Assembly (NCBI RefSeq): GCF_011421425.1
Contig: NZ_WPCW01000001.1
Coordinates: 682,001-746,000, forward strand
Source: Streptococcus catagoni
Lineage (GTDB): Bacteria > Bacillota > Bacilli > Lactobacillales > Streptococcaceae
DNA: 64,000 nucleotides
Reading direction: 5' to 3'
In this document: piece after piece, positions 20,628-29,979 of the stretch
How the letters are laid out: each line of letters opens with the position of its first letter
How positions within the stretch are numbered: position 1 is the stretch's first letter
Position numbers and translations under genes: made by a program
Notes under the pieces: generated by a model
Databases searched by the model: none
Told to the model about the DNA's origin: nothing
Seen by the model: only the letters and a program-made list of their open reading frames with translations

Positions 20628-22382
20628 TTACCTTAAGTAATTATTTTCCATCATCCCTGCTTGGAGTTGGTACATTTTGTAATAGCTTCCCTCTTCTGCC
20701 AAGAGCTGCTCATGAGTTCCACTTTCCACAATTTTTCCCTTATCCAAAACATAGATACAATTTGCATCCTGTATGGTTGAGAGACGATGTGCAACAGCAA
20801 TGGTTGTTCTGCCTTTTCTCATCTTTGCTAGAGAATTCTGAACAATCTGTTCAGTAGCAGAATCAATATTTGCAGTAGCTTCATCCAATATTAAAATCTT
20901 TGGCTGACTAGCAACTGTTCTAGCAAAAGCCAGAAGCTGTCTTTGCCCTGTTGAAAAGCTAGAGCCTCTCTCACTGACCTTGGCATCATATTTTTGAGCA
21001 AGCATTTCAATAAATTGGTCAGCGTCCACAAATTTTGCTGCCTCTTGAATATCTTGATCACTGATATCTTGATACATCCTGATATTAGAGGCAATGGTTC
21101 CATGGTATAAGAAAGGATCCTGTAGAACCAGGCCAATAGCTTGACGCAATTCTTTTTGAGAGTACTTTCTGATATCAATATCGTCTAATAAAACCTGTCC
21201 TTTTTGAAATTCATAAAAGCGCATCAAAACATTAATGATGGAGGACTTCCCCGAACCAGTTGAACCGACAAAGGCAATGGTCTCTCCTTTGTTAACTTTA
21301 AATGAAATATCATCCAGTATTTGATGCTTGCCATCATATGAAAAAGAAACATTCTTAAATTCTATCTTACCTTGACTGATCTGGATATCTACATTTTCTT
21401 GTTGAGGCTCATAGCCTTTTTCATCAATCAGTCTAAAGACTCTTCCTGCTGAAACCATTGAAGTCTGTAGTGTTGAAAAATTTTGGGTCACTTCAATTAA
21501 AGGATCAAAGAGACGGTTAACATACTGAATAAAAGCATACATCAAACCAGCAGTAAGTCCACTGTTTATCCCCTTAAAACCAAAATAGGTCATCAATAAA
21601 GCATAGGCTAAAAGTTTAAGTAAAGACATGGCTGGTCTTAAGAAAATACTATCTAAGGCTACTGATTTATTGGTGTAACGAACATAGTCCCCATTGATTT
21701 CTTCAAATTCTTTCTTTAGCCTCTCTTCTTGCCCAAAAGCCTGGATAATTATGATACCTTCAATACTCTCAGCCAGTTTTGAGTTAATATCACTGAGTAG
21801 GCTACGTGTTTTTGCTATAACCTCTACTGATTTCTTACGATACAGATTCACTAAAATAAAGATAAATGGTAAAAATAATGCGACCAGTCCAGTTAGCTTA
21901 GCATCAAGCATTAGCATTGTATAAAGGGTTACTGTAAAAATAAAGATTGCTGAAATAAAACTGGATAAGAGCCCTGAAAACATGTCACTAATAGCTTCTG
22001 TGTCATTGGTTATTCTGGATACTATTGCTCCGCCAGGAGTCTTATCAAAGTAAGACATTCCTTGCTTTTGCATATTCTCAAAGGCATCATAACGGATATC
22101 TCTGACAATGCTATAAGAGACCCTTGCAAAGAACAAATTTCCCAAATATTGGATAATACTTTGTAAAACATATAAGCCATAGTAGGCTATTAAAATAAGT
22201 GCTGCTGTTTGATTAACATTTGTCAAATAATGATCAATAAAATAGGAAGCAACTAAGGGAATAAAACTCTTAACAACTGTTGTCAAAAGTAATAAAGCTA
22301 AGGCTAAAAAGGTTAACCATTTATAGGGTTTTAGATAAGACATCAAACGCTTGAAAACTTGCCATTGGCTATTTTTATACAT
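20628..22382 (-). CDS. Heterodimeric ABC exporter, subunit 2
   Basis: ABC transmembrane type 1 exporter half-transporter, 584 residues from ATG 22382 (MYKNSQWQVF), which follows GGAGGTTGAAGGAA. An upstream in-frame extension to 22487 overlaps the previous gene and lacks support. Six membrane helices (about 20-310) precede the nucleotide-binding domain: Walker A GSTGSGKSS, Q-loop LVLQDPF, signature STGQR in place of SGGQ, and Walker B ILILDEATANID with the catalytic Glu. It overlaps subunit 1 by 8 bp. The pair resembles LmrCD/PatAB multidrug exporters; the substrate is not deducible. Confidence 0.9.
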   Translation of the reverse strand: MYKNSQWQVFKRLMSYLKPYKWLTFLALALLLLTTVVKSFIPLVASYFIDHYLTNVNQTAALILIAYYGLYVLQSIIQYLGNLFFARVSYSIVRDIRYDAFENMQKQGMSYFDKTPGGAIVSRITNDTEAISDMFSGLLSSFISAIFIFTVTLYTMLMLDAKLTGLVALFLPFIFILVNLYRKKSVEVIAKTRSLLSDINSKLAESIEGIIIIQAFGQEERLKKEFEEINGDYVRYTNKSVALDSIFLRPAMSLLKLLAYALLMTYFGFKGINSGLTAGLMYAFIQYVNRLFDPLIEVTQNFSTLQTSMVSAGRVFRLIDEKGYEPQQENVDIQISQGKIEFKNVSFSYDGKHQILDDISFKVNKGETIAFVGSTGSGKSSIINVLMRFYEFQKGQVLLDDIDIRKYSQKELRQAIGLVLQDPFLYHGTIASNIRMYQDISDQDIQEAAKFVDADQFIEMLAQKYDAKVSERGSSFSTGQRQLLAFARTVASQPKILILDEATANIDSATEQIVQNSLAKMRKGRTTIAVAHRLSTIQDANCIYVLDKGKIVESGTHEQLLAEEGSYYKMYQLQAGMMENNYLR

Positions 22383-24117
22383 TTCCTTCAACCTCCATTT
22401 CCATTTGCTGTGAAATATAGGTCTTAGCATACCAACCACCGGCTTGGATAAGGTCTTCATGTCGACCTTTCTCAATAATCTTGCCATTTTCCAAAACTAG
22501 GATGAAATCAGCATGAACCACTGCACTCAAACGATGCGCCGTTATTATAGTCGTTTTATCTTGACGGGTTTCTTTGAGATTTTCAATAATGGCATGTTCG
22601 GTTTTTGCATCAACAGCTGAAAGGGAGTCGTCCAAAACTAGGATATCAGGATTTAAAATCATAGCCCTACTCATGGCAATACGTTGTTTTTGCCCACCAG
22701 AAAGGGAAACTCCTTTTTCACCGATGACGGTATCAAAGCCTTCTGGCATGTCCAATATATCTTGGTAAACCTGAGAAAGTTTGGTTGCTTCTTCTACCTG
22801 CTCTAAAGATAAATTGGGATTGCCAAATCGAACATTTTCTAAAATAGACGTTGCAAAGAGAAACTGATCCTGAGGGACATAGCCAATTAATTTTCTGAGA
22901 TCTTCAAAACGATAGCTTTTTAAATCATGTCCATTCAGGGTAATGGTTCCGTCTTTAACATCGTATTCTCTTAGAAGCAATTTAATTAATGTGGTTTTCC
23001 CAGATCCTGTTTGTCCGACCAAACCTAGGGTTTGTCCTTTTTCTAAGTGAAAATAGATATCAGAAAGACTGATATTATCCTCATATCGGAAGGATTTTAT
23101 GGCATAATCCAAGGGTCCATTCTCAACATTTTGAACCGGATTTTTGGGATTTTCAATATCTACTTTTTCATTTAGAAGCTTACTTATGCGCTCATAGGAA
23201 ACTGATCCTCTTTGAATCACGTTAAATAGGAAGCCAACAGCCATTAAGGGCCAGACCAACATGTCTAAATAGGTAACAAAGGTCACAAGATTTCCTATAG
23301 TAACATTGTTGACCTTAATCATAAACGCCCCTACCAGTAGGGTTAAAACATAGGAAGAACCTATAAACAAGAGAACCAATGGATCAAACATCACGTCATA
23401 GGTCATTGTTTTTAGATTTTTTTGGAAGGTTCTTTGATTGGTCTCTTGGAAAGAAGCTAACTCTTTATGTTGGTAACCAAAAGATTTGGTCACCTTAATG
23501 CCTGAAACACTCTCTTGGACTTTATTGTTTAAGTCTGAGAAGGCCGCTTGGGATTGTCCAAAAGCCTGGTGGGTTTTTCTGCCTAAACGGCTGGTTGCAT
23601 AAGCCATCAATGGCAAGGGAAGCACTGCAATTAGAGTCATTTGCCAGGAAATGGTGAAAAACATGGTTAGCAAGGTGACAATAGCTGTAATAGAAGCATC
23701 TACCGCAGACATCACACCACCACCAGCCAGACGTGTCAGAGAATTGATATCATTGGTCGTATGTGCCATTAAATCACCAGTTCGAAAGCGTTGGTAAAAT
23801 GAGGGAGACATTTTTGTAAAATGGTCAAAGAGTCGAAAACGCATGATTCTTCCTAATCGATAGGAGGTTCCAAAGATACAAATGCGCCAAACATATCTTA
23901 AAAAGTACATGGCAAGAGCTGCTAGAACTAACCAAAATAGTTTGATAAGGAGTTGAGCTTTACTAAGATGTCCACTGGTAATGCCATCAATAACCATCCC
24001 CATTATTTTGGGTGGTATCAAATTCAAGAGGGCAACCAAGCTTAAAGAAAAAATACCTAGTAAGTATGGTCTTTTTTCCTGCCTGAAAAACCACCATAAG
24101 TTTCTTATAATTGTCAT
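22375..24117 (-). CDS. Heterodimeric ABC exporter, subunit 1
   Basis: A 580-residue half-transporter: six membrane helices, then a nucleotide-binding domain with Walker A GQTGSGKTT, canonical signature LSGGQKQR and Walker B ILVLDDSLSAVD. The usual catalytic Glu after the Walker B Asp is Asp here. Combined with the non-canonical STGQR signature of its partner, this forms one degenerate and one active ATP site, the hallmark of heterodimeric exporters such as TM287/288, LmrCD and PatAB. AGGAAAGG lies upstream of the ATG. Confidence 0.9.
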   Translation of the reverse strand: MTIIRNLWWFFRQEKRPYLLGIFSLSLVALLNLIPPKIMGMVIDGITSGHLSKAQLLIKLFWLVLAALAMYFLRYVWRICIFGTSYRLGRIMRFRLFDHFTKMSPSFYQRFRTGDLMAHTTNDINSLTRLAGGGVMSAVDASITAIVTLLTMFFTISWQMTLIAVLPLPLMAYATSRLGRKTHQAFGQSQAAFSDLNNKVQESVSGIKVTKSFGYQHKELASFQETNQRTFQKNLKTMTYDVMFDPLVLLFIGSSYVLTLLVGAFMIKVNNVTIGNLVTFVTYLDMLVWPLMAVGFLFNVIQRGSVSYERISKLLNEKVDIENPKNPVQNVENGPLDYAIKSFRYEDNISLSDIYFHLEKGQTLGLVGQTGSGKTTLIKLLLREYDVKDGTITLNGHDLKSYRFEDLRKLIGYVPQDQFLFATSILENVRFGNPNLSLEQVEEATKLSQVYQDILDMPEGFDTVIGEKGVSLSGGQKQRIAMSRAMILNPDILVLDDSLSAVDAKTEHAIIENLKETRQDKTTIITAHRLSAVVHADFILVLENGKIIEKGRHEDLIQAGGWYAKTYISQQMEMEVEGNV

Positions 24118-24170
24118 ATTTTTCCTTTCCTATTTAATATTCTAATTTTGTAATCTTCTTATTCTAACAA

Positions 24171-24195
24171 AAATTCTCCCCAAAGGAGAGAATTT
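24171..24195 (-). terminator. Terminator overlapping the vanZ-like stop codon
   Basis: Minus strand AAATTCTC pairs with GAGAATTT around a 9-nt loop, then TTG-rich sequence. The stem includes part of the vanZ-like stop codon. Confidence 0.6.
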
Positions 24196-24703
24196 AGTGT
24201 CTTTTCAATATCTTTTTCACAAGAAAAAGGTAAGCAGAGTAGGCCAGTACTGCTCCCAAAGAATTGGTCCAAAGATCATCGATTTCAAAAACACGGTTGG
24301 CATCAATTAAGATATCTAAAAGAAGCTGAGTGACTTCAATGAAGGCACTGATAGAAAGTCCTAAATAAAAGCTTTTTTTATAGCCATGCCATTTGTCTGT
24401 TAGTAAATGAATCAAGCTAACCAAAGGAAACAGCAAGAAGATATTTAGGAGATTCTGGCAAAATATCCAAGTCATTGCATAGACTGAGTGAACCTCTTTT
24501 AATCCGACCAGTGAATTAAAGGGGACAAGTAGTAAACGTAGACGCCCTACAAATAATATATTTGGAGTCTCAACTCCCTTAAAAAAATGTGGACTGGGCG
24601 AAAAACACATGATCACAATGGCCAGTAGATATAAGACGGCCAGCAATTTTACAGCAATCAGTTGCCTTTTAGATAGGAATGCGGGATTAGTACACTTAAA
24701 CAT
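24194..24703 (-). CDS. VanZ family membrane protein
   Basis: A 169-residue protein with four or five membrane helices and the VanZ-like signature in the second half (LSISAFIEVTQLLLDI, then DIDDLWTNSLGAVLAY). In the vancomycin cluster VanZ gives low-level teicoplanin resistance, but chromosomal members such as this one have no proven role and there is no van cluster here. The ATG overlaps the rlmN stop (TAATG). Confidence 0.85.
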   Translation of the reverse strand: MFKCTNPAFLSKRQLIAVKLLAVLYLLAIVIMCFSPSPHFFKGVETPNILFVGRLRLLLVPFNSLVGLKEVHSVYAMTWIFCQNLLNIFLLFPLVSLIHLLTDKWHGYKKSFYLGLSISAFIEVTQLLLDILIDANRVFEIDDLWTNSLGAVLAYSAYLFLVKKILKRH

Positions 24704-25794
24704 TACTTAGCCCGGTCCGATGCCGCTTTTTCCTTTTGGCGGTCTTTCTTCATAGTATTAGATCGCAATTGGCCACAGGCTGCATCAATATCTGTACCGT
24801 GTTCTTGACGGACAACACAGTTTACCCCATTTTTCTTCAAGACATCGTAAAAAGCATCAACACGCACCTTAGGACTACGGCTATACTGGTCATGTTCAGA
24901 AACAGGATTGTAAGGAATCAAATTAACATAGGACAATTTGCGGATATTTTTAGTTAGATCAGCCAGTTCCTGGGCTTGTTCTACGCCATCATTAACCTCA
25001 TTTAACATGATGTATTCAAAGGTTACGCGACGGTTAGTGGTTTCGATATAGTATTCGATAGCAGCAAATAATTTTTCAAGCGGAAAAGATCTGTTTATCC
25101 GCATAATGCTTGATCGCAGTTCATTATTTGGAGCATGGAGGGAAACAGCTAGGTTGACCTGAACTCCTTCATTGGCAAATTCTCTTATTTTATGAGCCAA
25201 GCCAGAAGTTGAAACGGTGATATGACGGGCTCCTATAGCCAGTCCATTGTCGTCATTGATTGTCCGTAGAAATTTCATCACATTTTGATAGTTATCAAAG
25301 GGTTCGCCGATCCCCATAACCACAACATGGCTAACGCGTTCATCTTTTTGACGTTCATCAAAATACTTTTGAACAAGCATAATCTGCGCTGTGATTTCAC
25401 CATTATTAAGATCACGCTGCTTTTTAATTAGTCCACTAGCACAGAAGGTACAGCCAATATTACAGCCCACCTGAGTTGTTACACAAACAGAATGTCCGTA
25501 ATGTTGACGCATGAGTACCGTCTCAATGAGCATTCCATCTGGCAGTTCAAAGAGGTATTTGACTGTCCCATCAACAGATTCTTGAACAACTCTTTGCTTT
25601 AAAGGATTGACACAAAAATGGCTATCTAAGAGATTGATAAAGTCTTTGGGAATATTTGACATCTCCTCAAAGGTCTGCACACGCTTTTTATATAACCAGT
25701 CCCAAATTTGAGTTGCCCTAAATTTTTTCTGACCGTTTTCAATTGCCCACTGGATAAGTTCATCTCGCGTTAGGCTGTAAATGGATGGTTTCAT
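24703..25794 (-). CDS. rlmN: 23S rRNA (A2503-C2)/tRNA (A37-C2) methyltransferase RlmN
   Basis: Radical SAM methyltransferase of 363 residues. The [4Fe-4S] motif is CNIGCTFC, the SAM-binding GEPF segment follows, and the C-terminal catalytic cysteine lies in AACGQL near residue 344. The first catalytic Cys region ([15 protein letters not shown]) is standard. It methylates C2 of A2503 in 23S rRNA through a methyl-cysteine intermediate. It overlaps yutD by 4 bp (ATGA) and vanZ-like by 1 bp, forming a yutD-rlmN-vanZ unit. Confidence 0.96.
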   Translation of the reverse strand: MKPSIYSLTRDELIQWAIENGQKKFRATQIWDWLYKKRVQTFEEMSNIPKDFINLLDSHFCVNPLKQRVVQESVDGTVKYLFELPDGMLIETVLMRQHYGHSVCVTTQVGCNIGCTFCASGLIKKQRDLNNGEITAQIMLVQKYFDERQKDERVSHVVVMGIGEPFDNYQNVMKFLRTINDDNGLAIGARHITVSTSGLAHKIREFANEGVQVNLAVSLHAPNNELRSSIMRINRSFPLEKLFAAIEYYIETTNRRVTFEYIMLNEVNDGVEQAQELADLTKNIRKLSYVNLIPYNPVSEHDQYSRSPKVRVDAFYDVLKKNGVNCVVRQEHGTDIDAACGQLRSNTMKKDRQKEKAASDRAK

Positions 25795-26411
25795 GGATTA
25801 GAATCCTTCTTTCTGATAATAAAGTGATCATTTTTAGCTTTGCTCACTTGTTCCTTACTAGCTCTATTTTTCTTTGGCCGTGATTTGCTTGTATTTTGAC
25901 GTTTTTTACTGGTAAAATGATTGTTTTCTGGGTTTTTATCACTTTGTTTTGATTTAGCATTTGGCCTTTTTTTCTGCGTCTGCTTAGCTTGCGACTTTCT
26001 TTTGTCGGAAGCTTGATGGCTTTTCTTTCGTCTACCTACTTTTTCTATTTCAAACTTAATCTCTTTAGGATTTTCATTTTCCAAAACAAAATAGGCACAG
26101 CCGAAATTACAGAATTCTTTGATATAGTCATCTAAACGAGAAATACGATTTGACTTTTTGATGTCATTAGCATCCTTGTAAAAGCCCTTTAAGCGTAATT
26201 GTTCATTGCCCCAATCTCCCACAATATAATCATATTTCAGTAAAATCTCGGTAAAACGTTGGCCAAAGGCAGTGGCATTAAAGGCATCTTTATCATTTTC
26301 TAATAGGGTGAACTCAATCTGGTCACTTTTGACATGATTATCAAAATGAACAAATTCTGGGCCAGGAAACTTATTATAGTTATACATTTCTGGTGAAATT
26401 TCTTTTTTCAT
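25791..26411 (-). CDS. yutD: YutD family protein
   Basis: A 206-residue protein. The N-terminal 125 residues are the YutD (DUF1027) domain, including [14 protein letters not shown] and [12 protein letters not shown] with two cysteines. The remaining 80 residues form a very basic Lys/Ser/Gln tail ending HFIIRKK, which suggests nucleic-acid or ribosome contact. No function is established. It is the first gene of the rlmN unit, 18 bp after the phosphatase gene. Confidence 0.82.
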   Translation of the reverse strand: MKKEISPEMYNYNKFPGPEFVHFDNHVKSDQIEFTLLENDKDAFNATAFGQRFTEILLKYDYIVGDWGNEQLRLKGFYKDANDIKKSNRISRLDDYIKEFCNFGCAYFVLENENPKEIKFEIEKVGRRKKSHQASDKRKSQAKQTQKKRPNAKSKQSDKNPENNHFTSKKRQNTSKSRPKKNRASKEQVSKAKNDHFIIRKKDSNP

Positions 26412-26429
26412 CGGACTCCTTTCATTTCA

Positions 26430-27764
26430 TTATTTCAATGTTTTTAAGATATAGTCTTCAACAAGTTCTCTGAGTAAATCTGGAAATAAGAGGGTCACTT
26501 TCTTATTTTTAATACTTGGAAAATAAGAGGCAAAATAGTATTGATCAACTAGCACCAAGCTTACTTTTTCCGATTTACCCATAACTTTATTATTATACAC
26601 TATTTTTTCATTTTTGTATGTAAAACCACTGCTACAAATTCGTCCAAATCGTTTTCCTCTAAACCCCATTCCTCTGATTTCCTGTTTCTCAAGGAGGCTT
26701 GCCTGGCTGAAAATGTCCTGACAGATTTCTTCAAGTTCTGCCTGTGTCACTTCTAATCTGGCAAGACGCATTTGGTGGGGAAGGCTGCTCTGCAATTGTC
26801 TAGCATCCACAATTTTTCCAAATGGTTGAACAAGGAGACCAGAATTGATGATGGAAAGGTCTGCACTGGCATAGTCTTTCATAGCATCCATAAGGAGCTC
26901 AAGTGATTCTTCTTGGTTTAGGGATTGGTCTAAAGTCACGATCTGATGCTGGCTCAGCTTCTTTTGTCCCTCTAGTATCAGATTATCAACAAAAGTCTGA
27001 TCATAAGCCTTGCTTGGCATATGAGATGTTTCATGAGCAATGATTTTCATCTCTTTTAACTTGTGGTCTTCCAAACGGATAGTTATCTCCCCGACATAGT
27101 GCCCATATTTGCCTGCTGCTGCTAAATAGGTTCCATTCAAAGAGGCACCTTCTTCAAAGACATGGTGGGTATGAGAACCAATGATCAAGTCTAGACCATC
27201 TATCTCTTCGGTAATTTTTTCATCTAGGCGAATTCCTAAGTGGCTTAACAAAATCTTGACATCAGCCTGGGCTACTTGGGGTATCTGCATGTCTCTTTTT
27301 AAAACTTCTATGGGGTCATCAATTTGCCAACCATTGGGGATATAGGTCTTATAATAAGGAAAAGTATAAGCCAGAAAGGCAATTTTCGTTCCCTCCTTAG
27401 TCATGTAGATATCATAAGGCTTTGCCCAGCTAGGACAAGCCCCTTGGTCATAAAAGTTACCTATGACTAGCTTAAAGTCTGCTTCTTTATAGACTTGATT
27501 GAGATCTTCTTTCCTTAGACCAATCCCTTCATTGTTTCCTATGGTGGCATAATCTATGCCTAATTGATTCATTAAAAGAATATTGGCCTGTCCCTTAGTC
27601 ACATCTGATAGGGGATGACTGCGGTCAATATTATCTCCAAGATCTACTTTAATGACTTCAGACTGACTTTGAGAGAATTGTGAAAAGAACCGTTCTATTT
27701 TTGGAAAGGCTTCAAAATGAGAATGCAAGTCATTAAGATGGAGTAAGCTTATTTCTTCTATCAT
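26430..27764 (-). CDS. Calcineurin-like 5'-nucleotidase-type metallophosphatase (YunD-like)
   Basis: A 444-residue protein with the two-domain layout of UshA-type 5'-nucleotidases. An N-terminal metallophosphatase carries metal motifs LLHLNDLHSHFE, DLGDNID, GNNEG, LLSHLG and GSHTHHVF. A C-terminal nucleotidase domain follows from about residue 255. It has no signal peptide or wall anchor, so unlike secreted nucleotidases it is probably cytosolic, like B. subtilis YunD. The substrate is unknown. It is 18 bp ahead of yutD and likely heads that operon. Confidence 0.85.
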   Translation of the reverse strand: MIEEISLLHLNDLHSHFEAFPKIERFFSQFSQSQSEVIKVDLGDNIDRSHPLSDVTKGQANILLMNQLGIDYATIGNNEGIGLRKEDLNQVYKEADFKLVIGNFYDQGACPSWAKPYDIYMTKEGTKIAFLAYTFPYYKTYIPNGWQIDDPIEVLKRDMQIPQVAQADVKILLSHLGIRLDEKITEEIDGLDLIIGSHTHHVFEEGASLNGTYLAAAGKYGHYVGEITIRLEDHKLKEMKIIAHETSHMPSKAYDQTFVDNLILEGQKKLSQHQIVTLDQSLNQEESLELLMDAMKDYASADLSIINSGLLVQPFGKIVDARQLQSSLPHQMRLARLEVTQAELEEICQDIFSQASLLEKQEIRGMGFRGKRFGRICSSGFTYKNEKIVYNNKVMGKSEKVSLVLVDQYYFASYFPSIKNKKVTLLFPDLLRELVEDYILKTLK

Positions 27765-27820
27765 TGAATCCCCTTCCAGTCATTTGACATATGCTTATTA
27801 ACTTCTTGGTCAGCAGTCCC

Positions 27821-27829
27821 ATTATATCA
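27821..27829 (-). promoter_or_regulatory. Extended -10 promoter of the phosphatase-yutD-rlmN unit
   Basis: Minus strand TGATATAAT, an extended -10, about 60 bp before the phosphatase ATG; no clear -35. Confidence 0.45.
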
Positions 27830-27974
27830 TTTTATAAGGCTGAATTCCCTCTTTGCAATTCCAAATTAAATTAGCTCTTCAAGGATTGCAAAATAATAGA
27901 AGTGAGTAAACAAGCTCCTATAAACATAAGTTTTTTAGCCTACTTTAAATACTAAGCTTGAAAGCACATAAAAA

Positions 27975-28001
27975 AGGCTGAAGCCAACTTGCTTCAACCT
28001 T
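27975..28001 (-). terminator. Terminator of the rbs operon
   Basis: Minus strand AAGGTTGAAGC pairs with GCTTCAGCCTT, followed by TTTTT, 11 bp past the rbsB stop. Confidence 0.8.
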
Positions 28002-28011
28002 CTCTTAAAGT

Positions 28012-28980
28012 TTACCAATTGTATTTATCAACATTATCCTTTGTAACAAGGTAGATAGGTGAAACGGTTTCCTTTTTAACTTTCTTACCTTGATAGTAGT
28101 CTATTGCTGCCTGGATAGAAATTTCTCCCATTTTTGCTGGTTGTTGGGCAATGGTTGCTGTGATTGTTCCATTTTTAATAGCAGTATGGGCATCTGGTTG
28201 ACCATCAATACCAACAATAAGAACATCCTTAAGTCCAGCAGATTTAACAGCTTGGGCTGCTCCTAAAGCCATTTCATCATTTTGAGCAAAGATAACTTGA
28301 ACGTCTTTATGTCCTTGAATCATATTTTGTGCTGTATTCAAAGCTTTTGCACGATCAAAATTAGCAGATTGGCTTGATAAAATTGTTAGTTTTTCTTTAG
28401 CAACCTTATTAAATCCATTTCCGCGATCAACTGTTGCAGATGCACCAGGTACGCCTGAAAGTTCAAAAGTTTTTGCCTTTTTACCTGCTTTTTCAAGAGC
28501 AAAGTCTGCTGCCATCTTACCAGCTTCAACATTGTCTGATGCTACGGTGGTTAGAACATCGCCACCCTCACTACCACGATCAATTAAAATGACTGGAATA
28601 TCTGCAGAATTAGCAGCTTTTATAGATGTAACAATGGCTTTTGAATCCACAGGATTGATAAGAATAGCATCAACTTTTTGGCTGATGAAATTTTGAATAT
28701 CATCTGCCTGACGAGCAGCGTCATCTTGGGCGTCAGCAAGCTTTAAGCTGACTTTTTTGTCTTTGGCAAAGCTGTCTATCCCATCTTTCATAGCAACAAA
28801 ATAAGGATTATTAGTGGTCGAAATAGAAACCCCTAATTTCAAATCTTTGGCTGCTTTTTTACTGACTTCTTTTGAAGAAGAAGTTCCTGAATTGCCTAAG
28901 CCCGTTTTTCCACAAGCACCTAGAATCATCACCATTGTCATCACTAAGGCCATAAAGCCAAGCCTTCTTAAATTCTTCAT
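28012..28980 (-). CDS. rbsB: Ribose ABC transporter substrate-binding lipoprotein
   Basis: A 322-residue extracytoplasmic binding protein. The type II signal peptide ends in the lipobox LGAC (Cys23), so it is anchored as a lipoprotein. The periplasmic-binding-protein type I fold follows, from KLGVSISTTNNPYFVAM onwards with conserved ligand contacts (NPVDSKA, GIDGQPDA). It is the last gene of rbsRKDACB, delivering ribose to RbsC/RbsA. Confidence 0.95.
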   Translation of the reverse strand: MKNLRRLGFMALVMTMVMILGACGKTGLGNSGTSSSKEVSKKAAKDLKLGVSISTTNNPYFVAMKDGIDSFAKDKKVSLKLADAQDDAARQADDIQNFISQKVDAILINPVDSKAIVTSIKAANSADIPVILIDRGSEGGDVLTTVASDNVEAGKMAADFALEKAGKKAKTFELSGVPGASATVDRGNGFNKVAKEKLTILSSQSANFDRAKALNTAQNMIQGHKDVQVIFAQNDEMALGAAQAVKSAGLKDVLIVGIDGQPDAHTAIKNGTITATIAQQPAKMGEISIQAAIDYYQGKKVKKETVSPIYLVTKDNVDKYNW

Positions 28981-29033
28981 TTTAACACTCCTTATGTTAT
29001 GAATTTTTTATGTTTTAAAAACCTTAAAACCAA

Positions 29034-29978
29034 TTATGTTTTTTCTACTTTCAAGCGATCTAGCAAGACAGCTATTAGGATAACAATACCCTTGACCACC
29101 TGTTGCCAAAAGGCTGAAACACCAATAATATTTAAACCATTATTAAGGACACCAATTATGAGAGCCCCAATAAGTGTTCCAAGTATGCGACCTTTCCCTC
29201 CTGAAAGGGAGGTTCCTCCTAAGACAACTGCTGCTATAGCGTCCATCTCATAGGCACTACCAGCTGTGGGTTGCGCTGAACTCAGACGTGATGTGATAAT
29301 TAAACCTGATACAGCAGCCATCATCCCTGAAATAGTATAAATGATAATCTTAACTTTATTTAATTTAACACCTGCGATATAAGCAGCCTTTTCATTGCCA
29401 CCTAGAGCATAAACAGTTTTCCCAAAGGCTGTCTTATGTAGTAAGACATAGAGTATAAGAAAGGTAATAAACATTAAAATAACTGGGAAGGGAATACCTA
29501 AAATGTAGCCTTGCCCTAAAAATTGAAAGAGAAAGCTATCTGATAATCCCTTGGTTATAGGATTCCCATTTGAATAAACCAGGGTTGCTCCCCGAAAAAT
29601 CGTCATAGTTGCTAGGGTAACAATGAATGGTGCTAGTTTTCCATAAGAAATGAAAAGCCCGTTCAACATTCCCAAGATACCACCTAATAGCACTGCTAGT
29701 AAAATGGCCAGACCAACCGGCATACCACTTGCAATCATACCAGCAGTTAGAGCACTAGATAGAGCCAAAATAGATCCCACAGATAGGTCAATTCCACCGG
29801 TCAAAATGACAAAGGTCATTCCAAAGGCTATAAAGCCATTAGCTGTTACTTGTAATAATAAATTTAACAAGTTGTTTGTTGTTAAAAAGTTAGGATTGAT
29901 TAGTGTTATAACAATCATTAACCCTACTAAAGCCACCAGAGTGGTTAACTCCGATATGTATTTCATCACTTTTTTCAC
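29034..29978 (-). CDS. rbsC: Ribose ABC transporter permease
   Basis: A 314-residue permease of the AraH/RbsC family with about eight to ten membrane helices. The family loop GGIDLSVGSILALSSALTAG lies at about residues 60-79, and the EAA-like cytoplasmic contact region (GGNEKAAYIAGV) is present. It imports ribose together with RbsA and RbsB. The start is one base after the rbsA stop. Confidence 0.95.
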   Translation of the reverse strand: MKKVMKYISELTTLVALVGLMIVITLINPNFLTTNNLLNLLLQVTANGFIAFGMTFVILTGGIDLSVGSILALSSALTAGMIASGMPVGLAILLAVLLGGILGMLNGLFISYGKLAPFIVTLATMTIFRGATLVYSNGNPITKGLSDSFLFQFLGQGYILGIPFPVILMFITFLILYVLLHKTAFGKTVYALGGNEKAAYIAGVKLNKVKIIIYTISGMMAAVSGLIITSRLSSAQPTAGSAYEMDAIAAVVLGGTSLSGGKGRILGTLIGALIIGVLNNGLNIIGVSAFWQQVVKGIVILIAVLLDRLKVEKT

Positions 29979-29979
29979 C

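Noticed and set aside
22383..22487. N-terminal extension of ABC exporter subunit 2
   Set aside because: It lies inside the subunit 1 gene and the extra residues do not resemble an exporter N-terminus; the ATG at 22382 has a good ribosome site.
24194..24703. Glycopeptide resistance through the VanZ-like protein
   Set aside because: No other van genes are present and chromosomal VanZ-like proteins are common without resistance.
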